A stretch of 35,150 nucleotides of DNA from Clostridiaceae bacterium (GCA_012728095.1 JAAYFU010000060.1:1-35150); one strand, 5' to 3'; numbered from the stretch's first letter, positions 15,768 to 24,826 are shown. The notes: generated by a model from the sequence alone, not told the origin. Numbers and translations: made by a program.

Positions 15768-17438
15768 CTAAACCTCAATTCTCCTGAAAGCGCCCTGGGC
15801 CACGTTTTTAAGGATTTTGACTGAAATATATGAAAATGCCAGAAGAATAACCAGCATTATTACGAATGCCGCAAAAGAATTTGGTATGGAAACGGCCACA
15901 AAGTACCCTATCATTCCAAATATTGTAATGGCCACAAAGCCCAGGAGCATTGCGACAACAACATTGAAATTCTGTTTAATGGCTTCCTGCGGATTATTCC
16001 ATACCAATTTCGGCCGCATCAAATCTATATAAATGCCTACGGCGCTTATGGGCACCAATGCGGCGGCAGACAGTATTATTGCCATTACGGTCGCCGCAGG
16101 AGGAATTCTAAATGAAAACATGGCCACAACAGCAGTAAGTATTGCGGCTGTCAACGATATGGAATATCCGGCCAAAAGCTTGCCATATACCTGGATTTCC
16201 GGTTTGACCGGGATATTCTTAAGTATCCAGATGTTTTTTCCTTCCCTTGAGAATGTGCTGGATACGGCAGGATTAATCAGTACAAACAGTGTAATCACCC
16301 CGGCTACAATCATTGGCAATAAAGTGGTTGACGCGTTGCTTTCAATAAGCTTAAACAGGGACTGCAAATTCGAACCTTGGGCCAAATTACCCCCGAACAT
16401 AGGCATCATCATGACCAAAGGCGCCACAAATATCATAACAAATGAATTTAAGGCGTAAATAGGCGTTCTCAGTAAAATCAACCATTCAATCCTGAAAATA
16501 GCCAATACTTGTGAGCTGCTCCTGTAACTCAGCCGGGTTTTTCCTGTTGAAGCTTCGGTTTCCAATTGGGCAGTCGCCCCCCTATGGAATATAAACGATG
16601 CAATCAGGTAAACCACTGCGAAAGCGCCCAGCGAAACAATGAGCAGATATGCCAAATTGATTGCTGCCTCATTAAATGTACCCGAAAGGATCTTCGTTAT
16701 CCATATTGCGGGAGGAAATGCCCTGCCCATGAATTCAACAACCATGTTGCTGTTCCTTACAAGTTCCGCCAGGAACTCCTGCTGATTATCGGGCATTCGG
16801 CTAATTAAATAGTTCTGGCCTAAAAATATTCCTATAACCAGGATTATGCTCCCGATAACAGTTATTAAATCCCGACGTCTGGATCTGCCGACTATATTCA
16901 TAAGCAGCAGCGAAAGAAATGAGGAAACGACAAGGGGCACCAGGGGGATAAACAAGATGCAAATAAGCGCCATAAGATAATAGACAACGCCCATATTCTG
17001 ATTAAACCCGTAAATAATGACCGGAGGAAGCATAAGGAAAAAAGCGAAAGGATATTCACCCAATAATACAAGTAAAAATTTTGAAGCAAAGATACTTCCC
17101 TGGGAAAGGGGCAAACTTGCAAGAAACTCGGTATCCTTTGCCAGGAATATGCCGCTCAGTATATAGAAAATTCCGAATACAAGCGCAAAAACTCCGGTAA
17201 CTACCGCCGCCATTGTCAATACTATCTGAGGTATATTAGCCGCGGAAGCACCCTTATATAGCTGGACCATCATAAAAGTGTACAATCCTACCACTTCAGC
17301 TATGGCTATAAGAACAACCAGACCCATTCCTAAACTTTTCAACAGAGCTTTTTTATCATTTTTTGCGTAATATAAAAGATTTGACAGTCCGTATCTTGCG
17401 TTTATCTGAAGTTTCATCAGACTAAAAAATTTACGCAT
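15768..17438 (-). CDS. ABC transporter permease, exporter type
   Basis: A 556-residue integral membrane protein with about 12 hydrophobic segments in two halves, separated by a polar region around residues 290-310 (GATAQLETEASTGKTRLSY). It resembles the large permeases of clostridial two-component ABC exporters. Segments such as GIFLAKDTEFLASLPLSQGSIFASK and EGKNIWILKNIPVKPEIQVYGK are typical loop motifs in this group. It overlaps the ATPase gene by 8 bases, which indicates translational coupling and one transporter. The substrate is not evident. Its stop lies 32 bases from the end of the dinB fragment. Confidence 0.82.
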   Translation of the reverse strand: MRKFFSLMKLQINARYGLSNLLYYAKNDKKALLKSLGMGLVVLIAIAEVVGLYTFMMVQLYKGASAANIPQIVLTMAAVVTGVFALVFGIFYILSGIFLAKDTEFLASLPLSQGSIFASKFLLVLLGEYPFAFFLMLPPVIIYGFNQNMGVVYYLMALICILFIPLVPLVVSSFLSLLLMNIVGRSRRRDLITVIGSIILVIGIFLGQNYLISRMPDNQQEFLAELVRNSNMVVEFMGRAFPPAIWITKILSGTFNEAAINLAYLLIVSLGAFAVVYLIASFIFHRGATAQLETEASTGKTRLSYRSSSQVLAIFRIEWLILLRTPIYALNSFVMIFVAPLVMMMPMFGGNLAQGSNLQSLFKLIESNASTTLLPMIVAGVITLFVLINPAVSSTFSREGKNIWILKNIPVKPEIQVYGKLLAGYSISLTAAILTAVVAMFSFRIPPAATVMAIILSAAALVPISAVGIYIDLMRPKLVWNNPQEAIKQNFNVVVAMLLGFVAITIFGMIGYFVAVSIPNSFAAFVIMLVILLAFSYISVKILKNVAQGAFRRIEV

Positions 17439-18168
17439 TTATGCCACTTCCTTCTTCGGTCAGACTCAAGAATATGCTCTCCAATGAGGAATCCTTCGAC
17501 TGCCTTAATTCATCAATAGTACCAACGGCAATAATTCTTCCTTTGTTGATAATTCCTACCCTGTGGCATATCCTTTCCGCTACCTCCAGCACATGAGTGG
17601 AGAAAAAAACGGTATTTCCTTTAGCACAGTGGTTATTCATTTCTTCCTTAAGAAGGTGGGCTGATTTCGGGTCCAATCCCGTCAAGGGTTCATCCATTAT
17701 CCAAAGCGGCGGCTGGTGCAAAAGTGCTCCCATGACGATTATCTTCTGCTTCATGCCGTGGGAATAACTCTTAATAGGCTGCCCGGCAGCCTTAGTCATT
17801 TCAAACATTTCAAGATACTTATTGATCCGTTCTTTTCTTACATCGGACGGAACCTCATACACATCCGCAATAAAATTAAGATATTCAATACCCTTAAGCC
17901 TTTCATAAATATCATGGGTATCGGGTACAAAACCCATGCTCATCTTGGCTTTAATGGGTTCTTTCTCAATATCATATCCACAAACCATAATTTTGCCTTC
18001 ATCTATGGGCAAAATCCCGGTAATCATTTTGATTGTAGTGGTTTTACCTGCGCCGTTAGGTCCTAAAAATCCGAATATTTCTCCTTTTTTTACTGACAGC
18101 GAAATATTGTCAACTGCTTTTACTTTACCTTTTGAGTATGTTTTGGATACATTCTGTATTGATAACAT
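17431..18168 (-). CDS. ABC transporter ATP-binding protein
   Basis: A 245-residue ATPase that powers the neighbouring permease. Motifs: Walker A GPNGAGKTTTIK, Q-loop region MGFVPDTHDIYERL, signature SYSHGMKQK, Walker B LWIMDEPLTGLDP and H-loop FFSTHVLEVAE. The signature is SHGMKQ in place of LSGGQ, which is common in this exporter class. I chose ATG 18168 because AAGGAAGGG lies about 8 bases upstream; a longer reading adds 11 residues that do not fit the family. First gene of the operon. Confidence 0.92.
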   Translation of the reverse strand: MLSIQNVSKTYSKGKVKAVDNISLSVKKGEIFGFLGPNGAGKTTTIKMITGILPIDEGKIMVCGYDIEKEPIKAKMSMGFVPDTHDIYERLKGIEYLNFIADVYEVPSDVRKERINKYLEMFEMTKAAGQPIKSYSHGMKQKIIVMGALLHQPPLWIMDEPLTGLDPKSAHLLKEEMNNHCAKGNTVFFSTHVLEVAERICHRVGIINKGRIIAVGTIDELRQSKDSSLESIFLSLTEEGSGINA

Positions 18169-18337
18169 TATTTGTACCCTTCCTTTTGAATTAATGGGCA
18201 AAAAAATTTACATTACTTTAAGTATAACTAATATGGCAACCAAATAAAAGGCCGGGCAATAAAAGACAGGGCAAAGTAAATGACTTTGTTCTGTATAATC
18301 CGTGGTCCGGTAAAAAATATTCGTGCCTGTATTAAAG

Positions 18338-18455
18338 ATATTTCGACTCCGCTTCGCTCCGCTCAGGATGACCAAAATATGTCATTCTGAGCGTATGCGA
18401 AGAATATTTTTATCACTATAAAAAGGTCCTTTGACTCTGCTCCGTTCAGGATGAC
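18338..18455. repeat. REP-like palindromic repeats, locus C
   Basis: Three units in the 353-base gap between the P-type ATPase and the ABC operon: reverse at about 18338-18372 (TTTCGACTCC ... AGGATGAC), forward at 18381-18405 (GTCATTCTGAGCGTATGCG plus AAGAAT), and reverse at about 18426-18455 (GTCCTTTGAC ... AGGATGAC). The ends are somewhat decayed. A fragment CTCAGGATGCC follows at 18475. The long structured element is absent here. Confidence 0.7.
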
Positions 18456-18521
18456 ATTAGAAAGTAATGCGCCTCTCAGGATGCCATTAACCGTGGAAAC
18501 ACCGTGAGAAAAGTCATGGTA

Positions 18522-21206
18522 TCAGCAAAGTCCTTTTTTTCTGTTCTTCCTCTCCCTCCATATTCCGAAAATCACAGGAACCAATAAACTTATTCCGCCT
18601 GATATCATCCATTCATTTAAATTTAAGGGAACAGTCCCAAATACGGGAATCATAAAAGGCAAGTATATTACTCCCAGAAGCATTATTAACGAACTTATAA
18701 CCGCAAGAACAAGATACATATTTGAAAACAGTTTAATCTCAAATAGTCCCTTGGTTTCGGACTTGCATTCAAAAACATGGATAAGCTGCGAAAGAACCAG
18801 TGTAACCAGTGCAGCCGTCCGGGCCGTAGCTATGTTTTTACTGTTAGTAAATACTATCAGGAAACTTGCTAGTGTCGAAAGTGCAATTAATATACCCCTT
18901 GTAACGATTATACCTGAAAGCCCATGGGCGAATATGCTTTCATTTGGTGACCTGGGCGGCATGTTCATTATTTCCGGTTCTCCAGGTTCAAGCCCCAGGG
19001 CGATAGCCGGCAATCCATCGGTTGCAAGATTGACTATTAATATTTGAGCCGGCATCAGGGGGATGGGCAATCCAATCAATGAAGCCAGGAACATGGTAAG
19101 AACTTCTCCGACATTGCAGGACAATAGGTAACGTATAAACTTTCTTATGTTGGAATAAATATTTCTGCCTTCCTCAACCGCTGCCACTATGCTGGAAAAA
19201 TTGTCATCCATAAGAATCATTGCGGCGGATTGACGGGTTACGTCAGTACCCGACTTACCCATGGCGATCCCGATATCGGCATCCTTAACAGCCGGGGCGT
19301 CATTGACTCCGTCGCCCGTCATGGCCACGATATGGCCCTTAGCCCTGTATGCCCTGACTATTCTAAGCTTATGTCTCGGATACACTCTGGCATATACCGT
19401 TGTTTCATTGCATATATTCTCCAATTCCTTATCGCTTAATTGATCCATTTCAGCGCCGGTCAATATTCTATCCCCTTCCCGGTATATATCCAGGGCTGCA
19501 GCTACCGCTTTTGCAGTTTCCTTATGATCGCCGGTTATCATCACCGTCTTTATCCCCGCCATTCTGCATCTGAAAACTGCATCTATCGCTTCTTTCCGGG
19601 GTGGATCAGTCATTCCCGCCAGACCTATAAACACCATTTTTTCTTCTAATTTGTCACTCCACAGTTGACTTTTTTCAACGATTCTATAGGCAAAGCCAAT
19701 TACCCGGAGAGCCATGGCCGTCATTTTCCTGCATTCTTTCATTACGTTTTCACGTTCACTTAAAGTCATCTCCCTTTCATATTCTCCGACCAATATCCTG
19801 CTGCATTTATCAAGTATTACTTCCGGCGCCCCTTTGGCAAAGAGAAAAAGCTCTCCTTTATTTGTTCTGCTTACTACCGACATCAATTTCCGATCAGAAT
19901 CAAAAGGAATCTCCTTTACCCTTCTGTAACATGAATCCACCGTATTTTTATCCAAGCCTGAATCTAAGGCTGCCCGCACTAAAGCAACCTCTGTCGGATC
20001 TCCTTCTATATCTATGGTTTGGGCTTTTTTGTCCTTAACTTCGGCAAGACGGGCATTGTTGCAGATTAAGCCTGTTTTTAAAAGAAGCCTTAACGCGAAA
20101 GCCTTATCCTGTTTAATCTCTCTTCCCTTGCTGACTATAACCATCCTGCCGTTAAAATTTCTTTCAAGATTATACAAGCATTTTCCGGCATAAGCCGATA
20201 CAACCGTCATACGATTTTCGGTCAGGGTTCCTGTTTTATCCGAACAGATTACTGTAGCGCAGCCCAGAGTTTCTACAGCAGGAAGGCGTCTTATCAGCGC
20301 GTTTCGTTGTACCATTCTCCGGACGCCGATAGCCAATGCTATGGTTACAACAGCAGGAAGCCCTTCAGGCACCGCCGCGACAGCCAGGCTGATTCCCCCC
20401 AAAAGCATCTGTACTATGGGCTCTCCTCTTAAAATGCCCATAAGAGCTACCAACCCGCAAATAATCAGGCAAAAAGTAACTATTATTTCTCCCAGTCTTT
20501 CCAGCTTTTTTTGTAAAGGCGTTTCCTCGGTTCCTGCCGTTACAATCATATCGGCTATCCTGCCCATTTCGGTATTCATTCCGGTTGCTGTCACAACTGC
20601 CTTCCCGTTGCCATTGGTCACCATGCTTCCCATGTACAGGATGTTCGAATTGGTAATCCCGTCCTGCCTGTAAGTTCTTTTATTTATTTGATTTTTAGAC
20701 GCAGGTATAGATTCGCCGGTCAGCATTGATTCGTCCAAAAACAGGGAATTACCTTCTATAACCACGCAATCAGCAGGAACACGGTCTCCTGCTTCAATCA
20801 CAATCAAATCTCCCGGCACTACCATATCGGCAGGAATATCCTTGATTTTTCCATCCCGGATTACCTTAGCATGTGGAGCCGCCATATTCATGAGAGCTTC
20901 AATAGCCTTTTCGGTTCTCATTTCCTGGATAAATCCCAGAAGCCCGTTTAAGACAAGGATAACAAGAATTGCAATACCTTCGCTGTTCTCACCCATAAAA
21001 AATGATATGATACACGATACTATCAGGATAATTATCATTAAATCAGTGAATTGGGATAACAATGTTTTCAGCCAGGACTTTTTTTTCCCTTGCTTTATAA
21101 CGTTCCTGCCATGGATTTCAAGTCTTTTGGCCGCCTCGGACTCGGAAAGCCCATGAATATTGTCTTTAATATCTTCAAAAACATAAGCGCGTTCCAAAGC
21201 CTCCAC
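18522..21206 (-). CDS. Calcium-type P-type ATPase (P2 family)
   Basis: An 894-residue cation pump. Parts in order: an N-terminal cation ATPase domain (DNIHGLSESEAAKRL), membrane helices 1-2, the actuator domain with MLTGES, helices 3-4 with the ion-binding segment AVAAVPEGLPA, the phosphorylation site Asp323 in CSDKTGTLTENR, the nucleotide-binding FAKGAPE, the hinge MTGDGVNDAPA and six C-terminal helices. The PEGLP motif and MLTGES fit SERCA/PMCA-like Ca2+ pumps. I chose the GTG at 21206 because GGGGAG lies 7 bases upstream; a TTG 11 codons earlier has no ribosome binding site. It probably exports Ca2+. The gene is preceded by repeat locus D. Confidence 0.92.
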   Translation of the reverse strand: MEALERAYVFEDIKDNIHGLSESEAAKRLEIHGRNVIKQGKKKSWLKTLLSQFTDLMIIILIVSCIISFFMGENSEGIAILVILVLNGLLGFIQEMRTEKAIEALMNMAAPHAKVIRDGKIKDIPADMVVPGDLIVIEAGDRVPADCVVIEGNSLFLDESMLTGESIPASKNQINKRTYRQDGITNSNILYMGSMVTNGNGKAVVTATGMNTEMGRIADMIVTAGTEETPLQKKLERLGEIIVTFCLIICGLVALMGILRGEPIVQMLLGGISLAVAAVPEGLPAVVTIALAIGVRRMVQRNALIRRLPAVETLGCATVICSDKTGTLTENRMTVVSAYAGKCLYNLERNFNGRMVIVSKGREIKQDKAFALRLLLKTGLICNNARLAEVKDKKAQTIDIEGDPTEVALVRAALDSGLDKNTVDSCYRRVKEIPFDSDRKLMSVVSRTNKGELFLFAKGAPEVILDKCSRILVGEYEREMTLSERENVMKECRKMTAMALRVIGFAYRIVEKSQLWSDKLEEKMVFIGLAGMTDPPRKEAIDAVFRCRMAGIKTVMITGDHKETAKAVAAALDIYREGDRILTGAEMDQLSDKELENICNETTVYARVYPRHKLRIVRAYRAKGHIVAMTGDGVNDAPAVKDADIGIAMGKSGTDVTRQSAAMILMDDNFSSIVAAVEEGRNIYSNIRKFIRYLLSCNVGEVLTMFLASLIGLPIPLMPAQILIVNLATDGLPAIALGLEPGEPEIMNMPPRSPNESIFAHGLSGIIVTRGILIALSTLASFLIVFTNSKNIATARTAALVTLVLSQLIHVFECKSETKGLFEIKLFSNMYLVLAVISSLIMLLGVIYLPFMIPVFGTVPLNLNEWMISGGISLLVPVIFGIWRERKNRKKGLC

Positions 21207-21335
21207 AATACCACTCCCCAAAGAATAAGAATTGGACAATCTATTCTATTCATGTTTTAAAGGGAATAGTACAATGGATGGATTGAACGCACTAATTCCT
21301 GATGTAAATCTTTTCGCAGGATGAAACTATATGCT

Positions 21336-21416
21336 GTCATTCTGAGCGTCAGCGAAGAATCTTTTGTGTTAACTATTATAGATCCTTCGACTCCGCTTCG
21401 CTTCGCTCAGGATGAC
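21336..21416. repeat. REP-like palindrome pair, locus D
   Basis: A forward unit at 21336-21361 (GTCATTCTGAGCGTCAGCG plus AAGAATC) and a reverse unit at 21381-21416 (GATCCTTCGACTCCGC ... AGGATGAC) facing each other, same order and spacing as at locus B, and again directly before the long structured element. Confidence 0.78.
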
Positions 21417-21423
21417 ATTGGCA

Positions 21424-21636
21424 GGCGGGTACAAGGTTTCTCATTGAGATAAGCTGATCTGCTTCGGAGGAAAGACCACCGAGCGGTAAATTTATTGAAA
21501 TGTATGAGCGACCCATGAGGGGAAGACCCCTCGTTCGGGACATGACGGAGCGCAAGCGGAGGTCATAAAAACGTCCATATTGTTTTTATAAACCTGCGTG
21601 CTTAAAGGCGTTCGAAATGAGAATCTTGTACCCGCC
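21424..21636. repeat. 213-bp structured repeat element, copy 2
   Basis: Ends GGCGGGTACAAG and CTTGTACCCGCC form a perfect inverted repeat that extends to TTCTCATT / AATGAGAA. Compared with copy 1, the G-C pair at the eighth position of the stem is A-T here, the GAGG-AAGA-CCTC hairpin has become GAGGGG-AAGA-CCCCTC, and the last hairpin is AAAAAC / GTTTTT in place of CAATAT / ATATTG. It ends 10 bases from the exonuclease III stop codon. No gene is seen in the rest of 21207-21646. Confidence 0.7.
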
Positions 21637-21646
21637 CAACTGTCAG

Positions 21647-22414
21647 TTAAAAACAATCATCATCAATCAGTAACCCTACAGGGCAGTGATCCGAACCCAT
21701 CACATCGGAATGAATAACCGCATCGCGTATTTTATCCTTTAAGGATTCAGATACGCAGAAATAGTCAATACGCCATCCGGCATTATTCTGGCGGGCTTTG
21801 AACATATAAGACCACCATGTGTAAGCACCGGTTTTGTCAGGGTAAAAGTATCGGAATGTATCTATAAATCCTGCTTCCAAAAGCTCGGTAAACTTGTTTC
21901 TTTCTTCGTCGGTAAACCCGGCGTTTCGGCGATTGGCATTAGGATTCTTAAGATCTATCTCTTTATGCGCTACATTCAGGTCCCCGCAGAATATTACAGG
22001 TTTTATCCTGTCAAGAGAAACCAGATAGGCCCTGAAGTCATCCTCCCATTCCATCCTGTAGGGCAGTCTCACCAATTCTCTTTGAGAATTCGGCGCATAT
22101 ACGTTGACCAGGTAACATTTATCAAATTCAAGGGTGATGACCCGTCCTTCGTTATCATGCTTGTCTATCCCGATACCGTATGTAACATTTAGCGGTTTTA
22201 TTCTTGTGAAGACAGCCGTTCCTGAATAACCTTTCTTTTCAGCATAGTTGTAATATGATTCATACCCTTCCAGTTCCAGGTCAAGCTGCCCTTCCGTAAT
22301 TTTTGTTTCCTGCAGACATAATATATCGGGTTGTTCACTATCGAAAAAATCAAGGAAACCCTTTCCCAGTACAGCTCTTAATCCGTTAACATTCCATGAT
22401 ATCAGTTTTTTCAT
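21647..22414 (-). CDS. xth: Exodeoxyribonuclease III
   Basis: A 255-residue AP endonuclease / 3'-5' exonuclease of the ExoA/Xth class in base excision repair. Motifs: SWNVNGLRA at the start, the metal-binding glutamate in [16 protein letters not shown], the catalytic [24 protein letters not shown] and the terminal [11 protein letters not shown] with the active-site Asp-His pair. Length is normal. A GAGGGAG ribosome binding site lies 10 bases before the ATG. Monocistronic by position, with repeat locus D at its 3' side. Confidence 0.95.
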   Translation of the reverse strand: MKKLISWNVNGLRAVLGKGFLDFFDSEQPDILCLQETKITEGQLDLELEGYESYYNYAEKKGYSGTAVFTRIKPLNVTYGIGIDKHDNEGRVITLEFDKCYLVNVYAPNSQRELVRLPYRMEWEDDFRAYLVSLDRIKPVIFCGDLNVAHKEIDLKNPNANRRNAGFTDEERNKFTELLEAGFIDTFRYFYPDKTGAYTWWSYMFKARQNNAGWRIDYFCVSESLKDKIRDAVIHSDVMGSDHCPVGLLIDDDCF

Positions 22415-22680
22415 CCATTTTCTCCCTCAATTCATAAAGTTAATTATGATCAATTTAAAATTAAAGTATTAAGTCGATTATAGCTTTTATTGTCGTATTA
22501 AACAACTTCGTGATATTGCTGGCTTTATATTTTTTAGGTATGAGGTTTACTTATAAATGAGGCTAGTTACATTTTTCAACAATATTCTATAAATTTGTTG
22601 ATTTATCATCATACTTCTGCTACAATATTCTCAATTGTATTTGTTATATATTTACAGTATGTTTTCCCCTGGTATTCTCA

Positions 22681-22751
22681 TTTTGATTTAACTCCGTGGG
22701 AATCAAAAACGGAATTATAAATTACTTTGTTTTCTGCCGTCTTTAAGACGG
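22681..22751. promoter_or_regulatory. Two inverted repeats in the leader of the DUF4190 gene
   Basis: TTTTGATT (22681-22688) pairs with AATCAAAA (22701-22708), and CCGTCTT-T-AAGACGG occupies 22737-22751, between the first repeat and the GGAGG at 22770. The 22415-22680 stretch is AT-rich, with a further weak inverted repeat CAACAA / TTGTTG (22577-22600), and has no gene. The two sites could be operators or leader hairpins; no regulator is known. Confidence 0.3.
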
Positions 22752-22782
22752 TTAATTTAATAATTATATGGAGGTTATTAAT

Positions 22783-23094
22783 ATGTCAGAAAACAATACC
22801 CAAGAAAACGGCATCCAGGCAAAAAGCACTCAAGGAAATGGTAAGGCAACTGCTTCCCTTGTATTAGGAATAATTGCGGTTGTATGTGTATTCTTCGGTT
22901 ATGGTGCTCTTTTAGGAATTATTTTAGGTATTATAGGTTTGGTACTGGGTATCAATGCCAAGAAGGCAGCTCCTTCCGGCATGGCTACAGCGGGTATCGT
23001 TTTGAGCATCATCGCTATCGTTGTATGTGTTATTGGTTTTATTGCATGTGTTGCATGTGTAGGAATTTTGGGAAGCATGACTAAAGGTTTTTAA
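22783..23094 (+). CDS. DUF4190-like small membrane protein
   Basis: A 103-residue protein with a hydrophilic N terminus (MSENNTQENGIQAKSTQGNG) and two hydrophobic segments joined by GINAKKAAPSGMATAGI, the pattern of DUF4190 membrane proteins of unknown function. Alternating GIILGIIGLVLG and GIVLSIIAIVVCVIG runs are glycine-rich and the last helix has four cysteines. I chose ATG 22783, 8 bases after GGAGG. It is followed by a palindromic region and a terminator, so it is a single gene unit. Confidence 0.7.
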   Translation: MSENNTQENGIQAKSTQGNGKATASLVLGIIAVVCVFFGYGALLGIILGIIGLVLGINAKKAAPSGMATAGIVLSIIAIVVCVIGFIACVACVGILGSMTKGF

Positions 23095-23102
23095 ACATCA
23101 AC

Positions 23103-23148
23103 AATTCCAGTGGTTATTATCTATTTATAAATAGACTCGACTGGAATT
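23103..23148. repeat. Nested inverted repeats after the DUF4190 gene
   Basis: AATTCCAG (23103-23110) and CTGGAATT (23141-23148) enclose a second perfect palindrome, CTATTTATAAATAG (23121-23134). Together with the terminator just downstream this gives a multi-hairpin 3' region. Confidence 0.5.
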
Positions 23149-23157
23149 ACGTATTTG

Positions 23158-23184
23158 GCTACTCAGTTTTGAGTAGCTTTCCTT
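23158..23184 (+). terminator. Terminator of the DUF4190 gene
   Basis: GCTACTCA (23158-23165), loop GTTT, TGAGTAGC (23170-23177), then TTTCCTTTT. The T-run is interrupted by two C but the hairpin is perfect. Confidence 0.75.
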
Positions 23185-23210
23185 TTATCAGTTTTTAGTG
23201 GAGGATATGG

Positions 23211-23984
23211 ATGCTGCCTTTTATTTATATATTCGGAATTAAAATATCGATGTATGGCCTTTTGATTGTATTAGGGGTTGCTATGGGCAGCGCTGTAGCA
23301 GTATTCTTTCCGAGCAAAAAAGGCGTGCCTAAGCAAGACGTCATCTTCGCTATCTGTTATGCGGGTATAGGTGCGATACTGGGTGCAAAGATTTTATACC
23401 TGATAGTCACCATCCCGCAACTGTTAAATTATAAAGAACAAATTGTCTTCTCATGGGAATTAGTTTACGAGCTAATTGCTTATGGCTTTGTTTTTTATGG
23501 TGGTCTTATAGGAGGAGTTTTATTTGTTTCAATTTATGCTCTTAACTATAATTTACACTTTTTCGACCTGATCGAAATTTTAGTCCCGGTTGTTCCATTA
23601 ATTCATTCAATTGGCCGACTCGGTTGTTTTAGCGCCGGCTGCTGCTATGGCAAACCTATGGCGCCACCCTTTGGAGTACAATTCCATCCGGAGTCGGTAG
23701 CTCCAAAAAATATTACCCTGTTCCCTATTCAACTCCTTGAATCAGTTTTGAATTTGATATTGTTCATCGTTATTTTCGTTTATTCGCGGAAAGACCGGCG
23801 TTCTGGCCAGATATTAGGTTTCTACTTTATTGGTTATGGAATTATTCGTTTTATTCTTGAATATTTCCGTTATGATGTGGTAAGAGGCATTTTTGCAGGA
23901 TTATCTGTCTCCCAGTGGATCAGTATTCTTTTATTTCCCATAGGTTTATATTTTCTTCGGGGAATGAAGTTAAACAAAGTATAG
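23211..23984 (+). CDS. lgt: Prolipoprotein diacylglyceryl transferase family protein
   Basis: A 257-residue membrane protein with about seven helices that resembles Lgt, which transfers diacylglyceryl from phosphatidylglycerol to the lipobox cysteine of prelipoproteins. Family landmarks: MYGLLIVLG near the N terminus, YGFVFYGGLIGG, the signature region HSIGRLGCFSAGCCYGKP, GVQFHPES, and a late RFILEYFRYD. In the canonical signature GRxGNFxN the asparagine is replaced, here GRLGCFSAGCC, as in a divergent branch with a GCCYG motif. It may be a true Lgt or a paralogue; another lgt elsewhere in the genome would favour the second. GGAGG precedes the ATG. Confidence 0.75.
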   Translation: MLPFIYIFGIKISMYGLLIVLGVAMGSAVAVFFPSKKGVPKQDVIFAICYAGIGAILGAKILYLIVTIPQLLNYKEQIVFSWELVYELIAYGFVFYGGLIGGVLFVSIYALNYNLHFFDLIEILVPVVPLIHSIGRLGCFSAGCCYGKPMAPPFGVQFHPESVAPKNITLFPIQLLESVLNLILFIVIFVYSRKDRRSGQILGFYFIGYGIIRFILEYFRYDVVRGIFAGLSVSQWISILLFPIGLYFLRGMKLNKV

Positions 23985-24080
23985 TATATTACTTGTTATA
24001 ACTAAATGCTAACCACGCCTGATGCCATATACTGTAAATAATGGGTAATTCTTTTTTATAAAAAGTGATCGACAATGTTA

Positions 24081-24109
24081 TTGCATTATAAATTACATTA
24101 TGCTAGAAT
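24081..24109 (+). promoter_or_regulatory. Sigma-A-type promoter of the pyrR-uraA operon
   Basis: TTGCAT (24081-24086), 17 bases, TAGAAT (24104-24109), with TG one base before the -10 (extended -10). It lies just upstream of the attenuator leader. Confidence 0.65.
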
Positions 24110-24130
24110 ATGAAAAAACAAAATGTCTTT

Positions 24131-24248
24131 AAGTCTGGTACAGAGATGCCGACAAGATGTTACATATCGTGAAATAAGGCTGGCTCATGCTATGTATGCC
24201 TGCCTGATTTTAGGAAAGTATAATCTTGTCTGCGGACAAGATTTTTTT
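24131..24248 (+). promoter_or_regulatory. PyrR-dependent transcription attenuator
   Basis: The segment around 24140-24158, ACAGAGATGCCGACAAGAT, resembles the PyrR binding loop of pyr leaders. A terminator follows: AATCTTGTC (24222-24230), TGCG, GACAAGATT (24235-24243) and a run of T to 24248. The 5' arm ATCTTGTC can instead pair with the GACAAGAT at 24151-24158 inside the binding loop, forming an antiterminator. When PyrR with UMP holds the upstream loop, the terminator should form and stop the operon. The mechanism is known for pyr operons; the alternative pairing is read directly from the sequence. Confidence 0.8.
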
Positions 24249-24280
24249 GTGCCAATTTGGGATATGCGGAGGTGTGGACA

Positions 24281-24826
24281 GTGAAGTTTAAGGCTCAGAT
24301 TATGGATGAAGTTTCGGTTGAACGTGCTATTGTCCGCATTGCACACCAGATAATCGAGAAAAACCACGGAACGGATAATCTTTGCATTATTGGCATCAAG
24401 ACACGTGGAATTCCTATCGCGAAAAGGCTTGTTAAAGCTATTAAATCAATAGAAGGCACACAAATTGACATGGGGGTTCTTGATATCAGTTTATATCGTG
24501 ATGATCTTTCAAACTATTCGTATGATCCAATTCTAAACGCCACTGATATTCCTTTTTCTGTAGTGAATAAAATTGTTGTTTTAGTTGATGATGTAATATA
24601 TACCGGTCGCACAGCAAGAGCCGCAATGGATGCCATTATGGCTCAGGGAAGAGCCGCAAAGATACAGCTTGCCGTACTTATAGATCGAGGTCATAGAGAG
24701 CTTCCCATACGACCGGATTATGTGGGTAAAAATATACCTACGTCAAAATCCGAAGTCGTTGCCGTTCATCTGAAGGAATATGACGGGGACACAAATGTGC
24801 AGCTTTTTGAAAAAGTACTTAAATAA
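24281..24826 (+). CDS. pyrR: Bifunctional pyr operon regulator / uracil phosphoribosyltransferase
   Basis: A 181-residue PyrR. It binds pyr leader RNA when loaded with UMP and causes termination; it also converts uracil and PRPP to UMP. The PRPP-binding motif VVLVDDVIYTGRTARAA is at about residues 99-115, with D103-D104. IGIKTRGIPIAKRL and DRGHRELPIRPDYVGKNIPT are family blocks, the latter with residues involved in RNA and nucleotide contact. The start is the GTG at 24281, 8 bases after GGAGG, giving normal length. It lies downstream of its own attenuator and 26 bases before uraA. No pyrimidine biosynthetic genes follow. Confidence 0.94.
   Translation: MKFKAQIMDEVSVERAIVRIAHQIIEKNHGTDNLCIIGIKTRGIPIAKRLVKAIKSIEGTQIDMGVLDISLYRDDLSNYSYDPILNATDIPFSVVNKIVVLVDDVIYTGRTARAAMDAIMAQGRAAKIQLAVLIDRGHRELPIRPDYVGKNIPTSKSEVVAVHLKEYDGDTNVQLFEKVLK

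Noticed and set aside
16033..16458. A 141-codon plus-strand frame opposite the ABC permease
   Set aside because: The opposite strand encodes a well-formed membrane protein; this frame is its hydrophobic mirror and has no ribosome binding site.
21207..21239. TTG start of the calcium ATPase
   Set aside because: No ribosome binding site precedes it, whereas the GTG at 21206 has GGGGAG at the right distance.
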